Assembly: GCF_000814475.1 (NCBI RefSeq)
Contig: NZ_JSVC01000008.1
Coordinates: forward strand, 62,001 to 126,000
DNA from: Flavihumibacter solisilvae
Lineage (GTDB): Bacteria > Bacteroidota > Bacteroidia > Chitinophagales > Chitinophagaceae
Direction of reading: 5' to 3'
Length of the DNA stretch: 64,000 bases
In this document: positions 33,798 through 43,020 of the stretch, piece by piece
Layout: the number at the start of each line of letters is the position of its first letter
Position numbering within the stretch: position 1 is the stretch's first letter
Translations under genes and position numbers: made by a program
The notes under the pieces: model-generated
What the model was told of the DNA's origin: nothing
The model's database searches: none
What the model saw: the letters and a program-made list of their open reading frames with translations, nothing else

Positions 33798-35315
33798 TCA
33801 ATCTTCGAACTGCTCTGGCCTCATCTGCGGGAACAGCAGCACATCCTGGATTGAAGGCTGGTTGGTCATAAGCATACACAACCTGTCGATCCCGATTCCG
33901 ATGCCGGCTGTTGGGGGCATCCCGTATTCAAGGGCGCGCAGGAAGTCCTGGTCAATGAACATGGCTTCATCATCACCACGTTCCATCAGGCGCACCTGCT
34001 CCTCGAAACGTTCGCGCTGGTCGATGGGATCGTTAAGCTCCGAATAAGCATTGGCGATCTCCTTGCCGTTGACCATGAGCTCAAAACGCTCCACCAGTCC
34101 GGCTTTGTTGCGATGCTTCTTGGTAAGCGGGCTCATTTCAACCGGGTAGTCGATAATGAAAGTTGGCTGAATGAAAGTGTGTTCACTGGTCGCACCGAAG
34201 ATTTCATCGATCAGCTTGCCCTTGCCTATGCCGGGTGCCACATCGATCTTCAGTTGCTTGCAGACCTCACGCAAACCTGCTTCGTCTTTCTCGCTGATAT
34301 CAATGCCGGTATTCTCCCTGATGGCATCGAAGATCGACAGGCGTTTGAACGGGGCTTTAAAGCTGATGATATTTTCGCCCACCTGCACATCAGTTGTGCC
34401 GTGCAACGCAACCGCCACTTTTTCAAGCAGCTGCTCGGTGGTTTCCATCATCCAGAAATAGTCCTTATAGGCAGTATACCATTCGAGGATGGTGAATTCC
34501 GGGTTGTGTGTACGGTCCATTCCTTCGTTCCGGAAGTTGCGGCTGAACTCATATACCCAGTCGAAGCCACCTACAATACAGCGCTTCAGGTACAGTTCGT
34601 TTGCAATGCGGAGATAGAAAGGAACATCGAGTGCGTTATGGTGCGTGATGAAAGGACGTGCAGCAGCACCGCCCGGGATGGCCTGGAGAACAGGTGTATC
34701 CACTTCGAGCGCACCCCTTTCATTCAGGAAGTCGCGCATTGTATTGATCAGCTTTGTACGCTTTACGAACGTATCGCGCACCTGAGGATTGATCACGAGG
34801 TCGGCATAACGCTGGCGATACTTGAATTCCGGGTCAGTAACAGCATCAAAGGTCTGGCCTTCTGCTTCCTTCACCACGGGTAATGGCTTAAGTGATTTGG
34901 TCAGTAGGGTCAGTTCCTGAACGTGAACAGAGGTCTCGCCTGTTTTTGTAGTAAAGACATATCCCTTCACCCCGATAATATCACCGATATCCACCAGGTG
35001 TTTCCAGAACTTGTCGTATAGGTTCTTGTCCTCACCCGGGCAAATATCATCGCGGCGGACATAGATCTGGATCCTTCCGGTACTATCCTGCAGCACGGCA
35101 AAGCTTGCCTTTCCCATATCGCGAATGCTCATGACCCTTCCTGCCAGGCACACTTCAGTGAAGTATGCCTTATTCTCTTCCCCCTTATAATTTTCCTTTA
35201 TATATACAGCATTCGTATTTACAGGATACAATGGGGCAGGATAGGGGTCAATTCCCAGTTCCTGGAGTTGTTGCAGCTTCTCCCTGCGGATCAGTTCTTG
35301 TTCAGATAATTGCAT
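33798..35315 (-). CDS. lysS: Lysyl-tRNA synthetase (class II)
   Basis: This 505-residue enzyme charges tRNA-Lys. An N-terminal OB-fold anticodon domain ([20 protein letters not shown]) precedes the class II core. Motif 2 reads [20 protein letters not shown] and motif 3 [17 protein letters not shown] 35315 is chosen because it gives the usual N-terminus ([14 protein letters not shown]); the frame extends to TTG 35336, which lies inside the putative -7 element. Length and motifs are complete. Confidence 0.96.
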   Translation of the reverse strand: MQLSEQELIRREKLQQLQELGIDPYPAPLYPVNTNAVYIKENYKGEENKAYFTEVCLAGRVMSIRDMGKASFAVLQDSTGRIQIYVRRDDICPGEDKNLYDKFWKHLVDIGDIIGVKGYVFTTKTGETSVHVQELTLLTKSLKPLPVVKEAEGQTFDAVTDPEFKYRQRYADLVINPQVRDTFVKRTKLINTMRDFLNERGALEVDTPVLQAIPGGAAARPFITHHNALDVPFYLRIANELYLKRCIVGGFDWVYEFSRNFRNEGMDRTHNPEFTILEWYTAYKDYFWMMETTEQLLEKVAVALHGTTDVQVGENIISFKAPFKRLSIFDAIRENTGIDISEKDEAGLREVCKQLKIDVAPGIGKGKLIDEIFGATSEHTFIQPTFIIDYPVEMSPLTKKHRNKAGLVERFELMVNGKEIANAYSELNDPIDQRERFEEQVRLMERGDDEAMFIDQDFLRALEYGMPPTAGIGIGIDRLCMLMTNQPSIQDVLLFPQMRPEQFED

Positions 35316-35333
35316 TCGCCAAAATTTGAAGCG

Positions 35334-35341
35334 CAAAAATA
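35334..35341 (-). promoter_or_regulatory. Candidate -7 element for lysS
   Basis: On the minus strand TATTTTTG matches TAnnTTTG and ends 18 nt before the lysS ATG. No -33 TTG is seen at 19-21 nt. Its position argues against the upstream TTG start. Confidence 0.38.
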
Positions 35342-35346
35342 AAGCT

Positions 35347-35370
35347 TACCGGGGAAAAAGCCCCCCGGTA
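35347..35370. promoter_or_regulatory. Hairpin in the lysS / phosphoesterase divergent gap
   Basis: TACCGGGG and CCCCGGTA form a perfect 8-bp stem with an 8-nt loop. It lies just upstream of the lysS -7 element. It may be an operator; the position between divergent genes argues against a terminator. Confidence 0.35.
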
Positions 35371-35402
35371 TTCATAATTCCATAATATCCGCTTAATGGC
35401 CA

Positions 35403-35441
35403 CATAACACTGCTTTATGAAATTTGAAAAACAGTGTTATG
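35403..35441 (+). promoter_or_regulatory. Inverted repeat across the phosphoesterase start codon
   Basis: CATAACACTG (35403-35412) and CAGTGTTATG (35432-35441) are perfect 10-bp arms 19 nt apart. The right arm contains the ATG at 35439. In RNA it would hide the start codon; in DNA it could bind a dimeric regulator. Confidence 0.45.
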
Positions 35442-36275
35442 GAAAGAAGATCAGTTGATGTAGCCATATTGTCCGACCTGCACCTGGGTACCTACGGCAG
35501 CAAAGCAAAGGAAGTGCTCCATTATCTCAGGAGCATCGCTCCCCAGATGCTGATCCTGAATGGCGATATCATCGACGGATGGCAGTTCAGCAAACATTAT
35601 TTCCCTGCCTCGCATATGGCAGTAGTAAAGGAGATCCTGTTCATGATGACCAACGGAACACGCGTGATCTATATAACGGGAAATCACGATGAGATCATGC
35701 GCCGGTACTCGGGCATAGAACTTGGAAACTTCCAGCTCACCGATAAACTGGTGATCGAGATCAATAACAAAATGACCTGGATCTTCCATGGTGACGTATT
35801 TGACAATACTACCCGCGGATCAGCAAAATTCTGGGCGAAGCTGGGCAGCAAGGGATACGGTTTCCTGATCCTCGTAAACCGGATGATCAATGCGGTTATG
35901 AAAACCTTCGGACGAGGTCGTGTTTCCCTTTCAAAGTCTATCATGGCAAGTGTGAATAAGGCTGTTACCAAAATCAATGATTTTGAAATGACAGCTGCCG
36001 AGATCGCAATTGAAAAGAACTATGATTATGTGATCTGCGGACATATTCACCAGCCACAGAAAAGATGTGTTGAAACGGAAAAAGGAAAAGTAATGTACCT
36101 CAACTCCGGCGATTGGGTCGAACACATGACAGCACTCGAATTTTACCAGAACGATTGGCACATCTATGAACACGACGAATCAAAATTCGCCAATTCAAAA
36201 AATGATATCACGGTGCCGATCCTGAATGTGATCACAGACGAAGTCAATTATTACGTGAATGCATTAGCCATTTAA
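35439..36275 (+). CDS. Calcineurin-like phosphoesterase, LpxH/UDP-2,3-diacylglucosamine diphosphatase-like
   Basis: This metallophosphoesterase of about 278 residues has the full motif set: SDLHLGTY (DxH), NGDIIDGW (GDxxD), TGNHDE (GNHD), HGDVFD and CGHIHQPQ (GHxH). The D-x-H-L and HGDxxD pattern fits the LpxH/YbbF group, which cleaves UDP-2,3-diacylglucosamine in lipid A synthesis; the length exceeds E. coli LpxH (about 240). The frame opens at a TTG at 35424, but ATG 35439 is preferred. The start codon lies in the right arm of an inverted repeat. A glycosyltransferase gene follows 14 nt later. Confidence 0.85.
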   Translation: MERRSVDVAILSDLHLGTYGSKAKEVLHYLRSIAPQMLILNGDIIDGWQFSKHYFPASHMAVVKEILFMMTNGTRVIYITGNHDEIMRRYSGIELGNFQLTDKLVIEINNKMTWIFHGDVFDNTTRGSAKFWAKLGSKGYGFLILVNRMINAVMKTFGRGRVSLSKSIMASVNKAVTKINDFEMTAAEIAIEKNYDYVICGHIHQPQKRCVETEKGKVMYLNSGDWVEHMTALEFYQNDWHIYEHDESKFANSKNDITVPILNVITDEVNYYVNALAI

Positions 36276-36289
36276 CCATTAAACCTTTT

Positions 36290-37321
36290 ATGAAGATTTT
36301 TTACGCCGTTCAGGCAACCGGCAACGGACACATCAGCAGGGCACAGCAGCTGCTTCCTTACCTGCAGCGATATGGAAAGGTTGATATTTTCCTGAGCGGC
36401 AGTAACAGTCAGCTGCAGGGTGATCTGCCAGTGAGGTTTCGGAGCAGGGGCCTCGGCCTTCATTACAATACGGAAGGCAGCCTTCATTACACAAAAATTG
36501 CGAAGCAACTGAATCCACAACGAATCTGGAAAGAGATCCGGCAGTTGCCCGTGGAAAAGTATGATGTGGTGATCAATGATTTCGAATGCCTCACTGCTCT
36601 TGCCTGCGCTTATAAGAATGTTCCATCTGTACAGTTCGGGCACCAGGCATCTTTCAGGTCTGACCTTGTTCCCAGGCCGGCAAAAAAGGAAGCGATCGGT
36701 GAATTCATCCTGAATCATTTCGCTAAAGCTTCAGGGTATATCGGACTGCATTTCCAGGCGTATGACCATTTTATTTTTGAACCGGTAATCAAAAAGCAGA
36801 TCCTCCAGGCCGCCCCGGCAAACAAAGGACACATCACCGTTTACCTTTCAGCATATAACGACGAAACTGTAGTGCGGTACCTGTCACAACTCAAGTCGTT
36901 CCGGTTTGAAATCTTTTCTAAAGAAACAAGGCAAACTGTAAAACAAGGCAATATCACCCTCATGCCTGTGTCGGGACAACTGTTCAATGAAAGCATGATC
37001 AACAGCTATGGCGTTATTACAGGTGCTGGATTTGAAACTCCTGCTGAAGTTCTTCACCTTGGCAAGAAACTAATGGTGATCCCCATCAGGGGGCAGTATG
37101 AACAACTATGCAATGCAGCTGCACTTGAAAGACTTGGCGTGAAAGTAATTGACAGGCTTGATGAGCAGTTTTCACGTCACTTCCTGAATTGGATCGCACT
37201 TTCCCCTCGCCCTGAAATGAATTATCGCAACAACATCCCGGAGATGTTATGCTACCTGATGGACAATTATCCCGTAAAAGGAGTACCACTTGACCTGTTG
37301 ATGCCCGAAGTAATTATTTAG
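36290..37321 (+). CDS. GT-B glycosyltransferase-like protein (GT28-like)
   Basis: This 343-residue protein starts KIFYAVQATGNGHISRAQQLLPYL, the GNGHxxR phosphate-loop pattern of the MurG/UGT-like GT-B group. Later GVITGAGFETPAEVLHLGKKLMVIPIRGQYEQLCNAAAL is the typical C-terminal nucleotide-sugar site (G-G/A-x-E...P...Q-N). It lies 14 nt after the LpxH-like gene, so the pair may act on a glycolipid. The substrate is not known. Confidence 0.82.
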   Translation: MKIFYAVQATGNGHISRAQQLLPYLQRYGKVDIFLSGSNSQLQGDLPVRFRSRGLGLHYNTEGSLHYTKIAKQLNPQRIWKEIRQLPVEKYDVVINDFECLTALACAYKNVPSVQFGHQASFRSDLVPRPAKKEAIGEFILNHFAKASGYIGLHFQAYDHFIFEPVIKKQILQAAPANKGHITVYLSAYNDETVVRYLSQLKSFRFEIFSKETRQTVKQGNITLMPVSGQLFNESMINSYGVITGAGFETPAEVLHLGKKLMVIPIRGQYEQLCNAAALERLGVKVIDRLDEQFSRHFLNWIALSPRPEMNYRNNIPEMLCYLMDNYPVKGVPLDLLMPEVII

Positions 37322-37333
37322 GTCAATGTTGAC

Positions 37334-38215
37334 CTAAATTGCAAGGAGCACCTGCCAGGCATCGCTGACACGCTGTGCATCGAGCAGTTCCTTTGCATAC
37401 AGGTGAAGTTCCTTTTCCATTTCTTCCGGATTCATGGCATAATACTGGAAAATATTCTTTAGCCGTTCATCTTCGAAGGCAGGATCGATCACCGGCATTT
37501 CATTCACATTGCCCAGTTGGGCGAGGTTATTCCCGGTAAGGATCGGGCTGCTGCGGATACCTTCCGGCAGTATGTCTATTCCAATCCCCAACTTAACATT
37601 CGGTTTCTCCACTTCAAAAAGATTTGCTGGATCAACCTTGCAGTACCAATTACCGCCGAGTCGGGCAACATGGTGCAGCTTTCGCTGGTCGATCATAGTG
37701 CCGGCATCATTCAGTATACTTTCATTAACGTGTAACCGTAAAATTTCGCAGAGAACCAGGTTGCCTGCACCGCCTTCACTGCCAAGCGATTTAATTTCGA
37801 GTACCCTGCATTCCATCTTCACCTTGCTTTCCCTGACCATCGGTGGTTTCACCAGGGTTGCAGGCTCTTCTGTAAACCCGGCTTTCCCGAATTCACTGAC
37901 CAGTCTCGGATACTCACAACTCGCCAGTGAGGTTTGGTAAACCATGTCGTAGTCGACAATATTGATTACCACCTCGGGAACTTCCATCACGTTTTCCAGT
38001 GTGTGTTTTATAGTGTTATCACGCACCCTTCTCGAAGGAGAAAATATCACAACCGGTGGACGGGTAGAGAATAGATTGAAGAACGAAAACGGGCTAAGGT
38101 TAACATTGCCATCCTTATCAATGGTAGAGGCAAAACAAATTGGTCTCGGCGCAATGGCAGTCTGCAGCCATTGCTGGCATTCGACCGGATTTAACTGGGA
38201 AGGATCTACAATCAT
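37334..38215 (-). CDS. Flavin reductase-domain flavoprotein
   Basis: This flavoprotein of about 293 residues has the FMN-binding split-barrel start: QTAIAPRPICFASTIDKDGNVNLSPFSFFNLFSTRPPVVIFSPS, matching the DIM6/NtaB flavin reductase family. The later half (ESKVKMECRVLEIKSLG) is the usual continuation, with an extra 90-residue tail. ATG 38215 is preferred over the GTG at 38221. It follows the fumarylacetoacetase-like gene by 6 nt, and the pair suggests aromatic or cyclic compound breakdown. It could also supply reduced flavin to the halogenase, but it is not in that operon. Confidence 0.82.
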   Translation of the reverse strand: MIVDPSQLNPVECQQWLQTAIAPRPICFASTIDKDGNVNLSPFSFFNLFSTRPPVVIFSPSRRVRDNTIKHTLENVMEVPEVVINIVDYDMVYQTSLASCEYPRLVSEFGKAGFTEEPATLVKPPMVRESKVKMECRVLEIKSLGSEGGAGNLVLCEILRLHVNESILNDAGTMIDQRKLHHVARLGGNWYCKVDPANLFEVEKPNVKLGIGIDILPEGIRSSPILTGNNLAQLGNVNEMPVIDPAFEDERLKNIFQYYAMNPEEMEKELHLYAKELLDAQRVSDAWQVLLAI

Positions 38216-38221
38216 CTGCAC

Positions 38222-39226
38222 TTATTTTTTACGCGCGAGAATAGAGTATTCATTAGGCTCTGCGACTATAGTATTAGACAGTATGCCAAGTCCGTCAATC
38301 TCGAGTTCAACTGTATCGCCATCCTTCAACCACTGTTCGTTGTAATCGGGGTTGTTTAGTTTTCCCGTACCGTTCAGTTCAAGGAAGCAGCCGGTTCCAA
38401 CAGTACCACTGCCGATCACATCGCCGGGATGCAGGGTCACACCATATGAACAACGTTCAATGATCTCTGCAAATGTCCAGTCCATATCACCAAGATTACC
38501 GTCACTGACCTGCACGCCATTAACGCGGCACTGCATACGAAGGTTCCAGTTCTTCCCGGTATGTCCTTCTTTCGCGGGTACTTCATATTGTTCGAGCTCG
38601 TCGAGCGTTACCAGCCATGGACCAATTACAGTGGAGAAGTCCTTACCCTTGGCAGGGCCAAGGTTCAGCAGCATTTCTTCCATCTGCAGTCTCCGGGCAC
38701 TCATGTCATTCATGATCATCAGTCCCCCGATGTATTCATCTGCATTTTCTGCGTGAATATTACGTCCGGCGCGACAGATCACAATTGAAGCTTCAAGTTC
38801 AAAGTCCAGTTTCTCGAAATGGTCTGGCATGCATACGATATCGCCTGGTCCCTGGATGCTGGTATGGTTGGTGAAGTAAAAGATCGGGTATTGGTCGAAC
38901 TCCGGGATCATGGGCACATTACGATTGCGGCGTGCTGCGGCAACGTGCTGGCGGAATGCGTAACCGTCACGACAGGAAGCAGGGAAAGGAACCGGTGCGA
39001 GTATATAAGCATCCTCAATCGCGAATCCACGATCTTTTGAGATCTGCCCGTTCTTCACCATCTGCTCACCTCTCAATGCAACAGGATAGGAGTCATCCCA
39101 ATACTGGAGGAACATATTCATATTGCCCGGAAGATCGGGGTGAAGAACTTCCATGTCATAGAGATAACCATCTACATATATGCCCAACTGGTCATGTCCT
39201 TCGCGCAGGTAAGAAACTAATTTCAT
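38222..39226 (-). CDS. Fumarylacetoacetate hydrolase family protein
   Basis: This 334-residue protein has an FAH catalytic domain: the metal-binding acidic run FELEASIVICRAGRN, GGLMIMNDMSARRLQ, GKDFSTVIGPWLVTLDEL and the C-terminal HPGDVIGSGTVGTGCFLELNG. ATG 39226 (MKLVSYLREG) gives the usual FAH N-terminus; the open frame upstream lacks coding character. It may hydrolyse a C-C bond in tyrosine or other aromatic catabolism. Other tyrosine-degradation genes (hmgA, hppD) are not seen in the window, so the substrate is open. Confidence 0.87.
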   Translation of the reverse strand: MKLVSYLREGHDQLGIYVDGYLYDMEVLHPDLPGNMNMFLQYWDDSYPVALRGEQMVKNGQISKDRGFAIEDAYILAPVPFPASCRDGYAFRQHVAAARRNRNVPMIPEFDQYPIFYFTNHTSIQGPGDIVCMPDHFEKLDFELEASIVICRAGRNIHAENADEYIGGLMIMNDMSARRLQMEEMLLNLGPAKGKDFSTVIGPWLVTLDELEQYEVPAKEGHTGKNWNLRMQCRVNGVQVSDGNLGDMDWTFAEIIERCSYGVTLHPGDVIGSGTVGTGCFLELNGTGKLNNPDYNEQWLKDGDTVELEIDGLGILSNTIVAEPNEYSILARKK

Positions 39227-39257
39227 CCTAATTTGCTTTAGTGTATTATTGCGTGGC

Positions 39258-39265
39258 CAAAAATA
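39258..39265 (-). promoter_or_regulatory. Candidate -7 element for the fumarylacetoacetase-like gene
   Basis: On the minus strand TATTTTTG matches TAnnTTTG and ends 31 nt before the ATG at 39226, within the 48-bp divergent gap. Confidence 0.4.
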
Positions 39266-39274
39266 GCAGGAATA

Positions 39275-40525
39275 ATGTATAAGATTATTTTTTCCGTTTT
39301 TATGGCGTGCGCTTTTGCTGCGGATGTTTGCGGGCAGGCAGTAAATAGCCGTCAGCTGGAAAAACTTATCCGCAAAAAAGCGAGTCCGCAATTGCTGAAT
39401 GTACTCGATCATCCTGAAACATTTCACTACCAGATCATATATACAGTTATTGATCGCGATGCCCGGAACCGGCCCCAATTCAGTAATCATTACCTGCGGG
39501 TCGATACCACAGATTATTTCAATCCGGCTTCGATGGTCAAGCTCCCGGTTGCGCTGATGGCACTCGAAAAGCTGAACGATCTCAACATCCGGAACCTTGG
39601 TACAGGAACCACGATGTTAACTGATTCGGCATTTGGTGGACAAAGCAGGGTAGAAACAGATTCTACATCTGCAACCGGCCTGCCCTCGGTTGGTCATTAT
39701 GTCAAAAAGATCTTCGTGGTCAGCGACAATGATGCATACAACAGGTTGTATGAATTTGTCGGCCAGGAATCATTGAACGCGAGGTTGCAGCAGATGGGAT
39801 ATTCTTCGGGCCGGATCACACGACGGTTTGTACCGATGACGGAAGAGCAGAACCGGCATGGTAATCCATTGCGTTTCCTGGATGCCGGCGGAAACCTGGT
39901 TTATGGGCAGGCCGCATCATACAACGAACAGCCATTTGATTTTTCGAAGAAGATCCTGATCGGCAACGCACATTACAACCGTTACGATTCACTGATCCGG
40001 ACACCAATGGATTTTACTACGCACAATTCGGTGCCCCTGCCGGACCTTCAGCAAATACTGCAATCGGTTATCTTCCCGGAGTCTGTCGAATCAGGTAAAC
40101 GGTTTCGCCTCGACCCGGCTGACAGGAATATGCTGCTCAATTATATGTCTGAGCTGCCAGGTGAAAGTGCTTATCCAAAGTATGATACCAGCGAGTTTTT
40201 CGAAAGTTATACCAAGTTCTTCTGGTTCAAAGATGGAAAGCAAAAGATCCCTTCTTATATCCGTAGTTTCAATAAAACAGGTTGGTCGTATGGCTACCTT
40301 ACCGATGTAGCCTACATCATCGATTTCCAGAATAATGTTGAATTCATGCTTAGTGCAACAATCTATGTGAACAGTGACGGGATCCTGAATGATAACAAAT
40401 ACGATTATGAGACCATAGGATATCCTTTCTTCAGGGAATTGGGAATGATAATATATGACCATGAACTAAAACGGAGACGGAAGTATTCACCCGATCTCTC
40501 CTCTTTTCGTTTCAGTTATAAATAA
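39275..40525 (+). CDS. Secreted serine hydrolase, class A beta-lactamase-like
   Basis: The 416-residue protein has a signal peptide (KIIFSVFMACAFAADVCGQ) and the penicillin-recognising fold: S86-M-V-K89 (SxxK) in NPASMVKLPVALMAL, SDN in VVSDNDAYNRLYEF, and FNKTGWSYGYLTD (KTG). Total length is above that of a typical class A enzyme (about 290), with an insertion between SDN and KTG (residues about 190-330). It may be a beta-lactamase-related peptidase or esterase rather than a resistance enzyme. It is 6 nt upstream of the GH9 fusion. Confidence 0.8.
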   Translation: MYKIIFSVFMACAFAADVCGQAVNSRQLEKLIRKKASPQLLNVLDHPETFHYQIIYTVIDRDARNRPQFSNHYLRVDTTDYFNPASMVKLPVALMALEKLNDLNIRNLGTGTTMLTDSAFGGQSRVETDSTSATGLPSVGHYVKKIFVVSDNDAYNRLYEFVGQESLNARLQQMGYSSGRITRRFVPMTEEQNRHGNPLRFLDAGGNLVYGQAASYNEQPFDFSKKILIGNAHYNRYDSLIRTPMDFTTHNSVPLPDLQQILQSVIFPESVESGKRFRLDPADRNMLLNYMSELPGESAYPKYDTSEFFESYTKFFWFKDGKQKIPSYIRSFNKTGWSYGYLTDVAYIIDFQNNVEFMLSATIYVNSDGILNDNKYDYETIGYPFFRELGMIIYDHELKRRRKYSPDLSSFRFSYK

Positions 40526-40531
40526 AAGCAC

Positions 40532-42985
40532 ATGAAGTTTTTCCTTACCTGGACTGTTCTTTTAGCCGCTTTAATGGTGTCTGGTCAACAGACGACCGAC
40601 CAGTTTATCCGCATCAACCAGTTGGGCTACCTGCCTGCAGGTTCCAAGGTGGCTGTATGGGGTGCATTACGGGATGCTGTTATTACGGAGTTTGAGTTAT
40701 TGGATGCTGCCAACGGAAAAGTAATGTTTAGAGGCAGGGCCGGCAAACCATTTGGGACATACGGGCCATTTACCCAAACTTACCGGTTGAATTTTTCAGC
40801 GTTCCGTGGTACGGGAAATTTCAAACTGAGAGCAGGAAATGCGGTATCTCCATCATTCCCGATTAATGACAAGGTTTATTCCGGAAGTGCTGACTTTTGC
40901 CTGCGTTATATGCGCCAGCAGCGCAGCGGGTTCAATCCTTTCCTGAAAGATTCCTGCCACACGCATGATGGATACACCATGTATGGTCCCATGCCCGACA
41001 GTACCCACGTGGACGTATCCGGTGGCTGGCACGATGCGAGTGATTACCTCCAGTATGTAACCACTTCTGCAAATGCTACCTATCACCTGCTGATGGCTTA
41101 CCGCGATTACCCGGCTGTATTCGGGGATGCGCACCTGGCAAACGGGCTTGAAGGAACTAACGGCAGGGCAGATGTGCTGGACGAAGCGAAATGGGGTCTT
41201 GACTGGCTGCTGAAAATGCATCCGCGGAGTGACTGGATGTTCAATCAGCTGGCAGATGACAGGGATCATATCAGTATGAGGATTCCTTCGCTCGACAGCC
41301 AGTACGGGAAAGGTTATGAGCGACCCGTATATTTCGTTACCGGTCAGCCGCAGGGACTTGGGAAACACAAGAACCGGACAACCGGGAAAGCATCAACGGC
41401 GGGAAAGTTTGCCAGCGCCTTCGCCCTGGGATATTCTTTGCTGAACAAATATGACCCTGACTATGGATCCACACTGCTCGACCGGGCCGGGAGTGCCTTG
41501 AAAATCGGGATCTCAGCCCCGGGTGTTTGCCAGACCGCTCCAATGAAAGCACCCTATTTTTATGAAGAGGACAACTGGGCCGATGACATGGAACTGGCTT
41601 TTGCCTCTGCATACCGGCTGCCAAAAGGAAACAAGCCGGCAATGCTCGATTCTGCCATGCGATATGCACGGATGGAAACGACTACCCCGTGGCTGGGAAA
41701 GGACACGGCACGTCATTATCAATGGTACCCGTTTATCAATTTGGGACATCGTGAACTGGCTGTAACCGCCCCGGCAAAGGAAAAGAGCGAACTGGTCGGT
41801 TACTATAAAAAAGGAATTGAAGCAGTCTGGAACAAGGCAAGGCAGAATGCATTCTATCGCGGCGTTCCCTTCATCTGGTGCAGTAATAACCTGACCACAA
41901 GTTTTGCCATTCAATGCAAATGGTATCGCGGGCTGACAGGCGACAAAAGTTATGCGGAGCTCGAACAGGCAAATATCGACTGGCTGTTTGGTTGTAATCC
42001 CTGGGGTACGAGTATGGTTTACGGCCTTCCCGCCAATGGCGACACTCCCCTTGATCCGCATTCTGCATTTACCCACCTTAAAAAATACCCCATTGACGGT
42101 GGACTGGTCGACGGTCCTGTTTATACCAGCATTTCCCGCAGCCTGATTGGGCTTACGTTGTATGAGCCGGACGAGTATGCTCCATTTCAGAGCGACCTGG
42201 CTACTTACCACGACGATTACGGCGATTATAGTACCAATGAACCGACCATGGACGGAACAGCTTCGCTGGTTTACCTGCTCGCGGCCTGCGAGTCAGAGTC
42301 GGGTGCTGCCCGCGCCATCACCCGTGGCGATGCGGCTTCCAGGCGAATCGCGATCGTTTTCACCGGCCATGAATATGCGAATGGCGGCAGTACTATCCGC
42401 GAGGCACTTAATGAGAGCGGAACAAAAGCTTCTTTCTTCCTGACAGGGGATTTTTATTCCAATGCCCGGAACAGGTCGCTGATTGCCGGACTGAAAAACG
42501 ATGGCCACTACCTGGGAGCTCACAGTAATAAACACCTGCTGTACTGTGATTGGAAAAACAGGGACAGCTTACTGGTTACAAAAAGCCGGTTTCTGTTGGA
42601 CTTTCGGGAGAATGAAAAGGCTATGGCGAAACATGGCATCGATGTTGCGAAAACAAAGTATTTCCTGCCGCCTTATGAATGGTATAACGACAGCATTGTA
42701 AAATGGACCGGCAGCCTTGGCAAACAACTTATCAACTACACTCCGGGTACCCTGAGTCACGCTGATTATACTGCACCCCAGGATGCCAATTACCGCGACA
42801 ATGCAACGATTCTGGAATCTATCCGATCAAAAGAACAAAAGGACGGACTTAACGGTTATATCCTTCTGTTTCACATTGGAGCTACTTCTAAGCGCGACAA
42901 GCCTTTTTTCAATGAAATCAAAAATGTAATTTTCCAGTTGAAAGAAAGAGGTTATCAACTGGTTAGGATTGACGATTTGCTTTGA
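40532..42985 (+). CDS. GH9 glycosidase fused to degenerate polysaccharide deacetylase domain
   Basis: The 817-residue secreted protein (signal peptide about residues 1-19) has a CelD-like N-terminal Ig domain (FIRINQLGYLPAGSKVAVW), a GH9 (alpha/alpha)6 domain (about 115-590) and a NodB-like domain (about 605-817). GH9 catalytic acids are seen in GGWHDASDY (D168, D171) and NEPTMDG (E570). In the NodB part the metal histidines H664 and H668 (AHSNKH) remain, but the usual TFDDGP is FTGHE at 610-614, so the catalytic Asp pair is missing. It probably cleaves beta-1,4-linked glycans outside the inner membrane. The deacetylase part may be inactive or altered. Confidence 0.85.
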   Translation: MKFFLTWTVLLAALMVSGQQTTDQFIRINQLGYLPAGSKVAVWGALRDAVITEFELLDAANGKVMFRGRAGKPFGTYGPFTQTYRLNFSAFRGTGNFKLRAGNAVSPSFPINDKVYSGSADFCLRYMRQQRSGFNPFLKDSCHTHDGYTMYGPMPDSTHVDVSGGWHDASDYLQYVTTSANATYHLLMAYRDYPAVFGDAHLANGLEGTNGRADVLDEAKWGLDWLLKMHPRSDWMFNQLADDRDHISMRIPSLDSQYGKGYERPVYFVTGQPQGLGKHKNRTTGKASTAGKFASAFALGYSLLNKYDPDYGSTLLDRAGSALKIGISAPGVCQTAPMKAPYFYEEDNWADDMELAFASAYRLPKGNKPAMLDSAMRYARMETTTPWLGKDTARHYQWYPFINLGHRELAVTAPAKEKSELVGYYKKGIEAVWNKARQNAFYRGVPFIWCSNNLTTSFAIQCKWYRGLTGDKSYAELEQANIDWLFGCNPWGTSMVYGLPANGDTPLDPHSAFTHLKKYPIDGGLVDGPVYTSISRSLIGLTLYEPDEYAPFQSDLATYHDDYGDYSTNEPTMDGTASLVYLLAACESESGAARAITRGDAASRRIAIVFTGHEYANGGSTIREALNESGTKASFFLTGDFYSNARNRSLIAGLKNDGHYLGAHSNKHLLYCDWKNRDSLLVTKSRFLLDFRENEKAMAKHGIDVAKTKYFLPPYEWYNDSIVKWTGSLGKQLINYTPGTLSHADYTAPQDANYRDNATILESIRSKEQKDGLNGYILLFHIGATSKRDKPFFNEIKNVIFQLKERGYQLVRIDDLL

Positions 42986-43020
42986 GCCAAACTGCATTAG
43001 TAGCCAATTTATTTAATGCT

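Noticed and set aside
39275-40525. Antibiotic-resistance beta-lactamase
   Set aside because: SxxK, SDN and KTG motifs are present, but the protein is over 400 residues with a large insertion and sits next to a glycosidase, so a resistance role is not supported.
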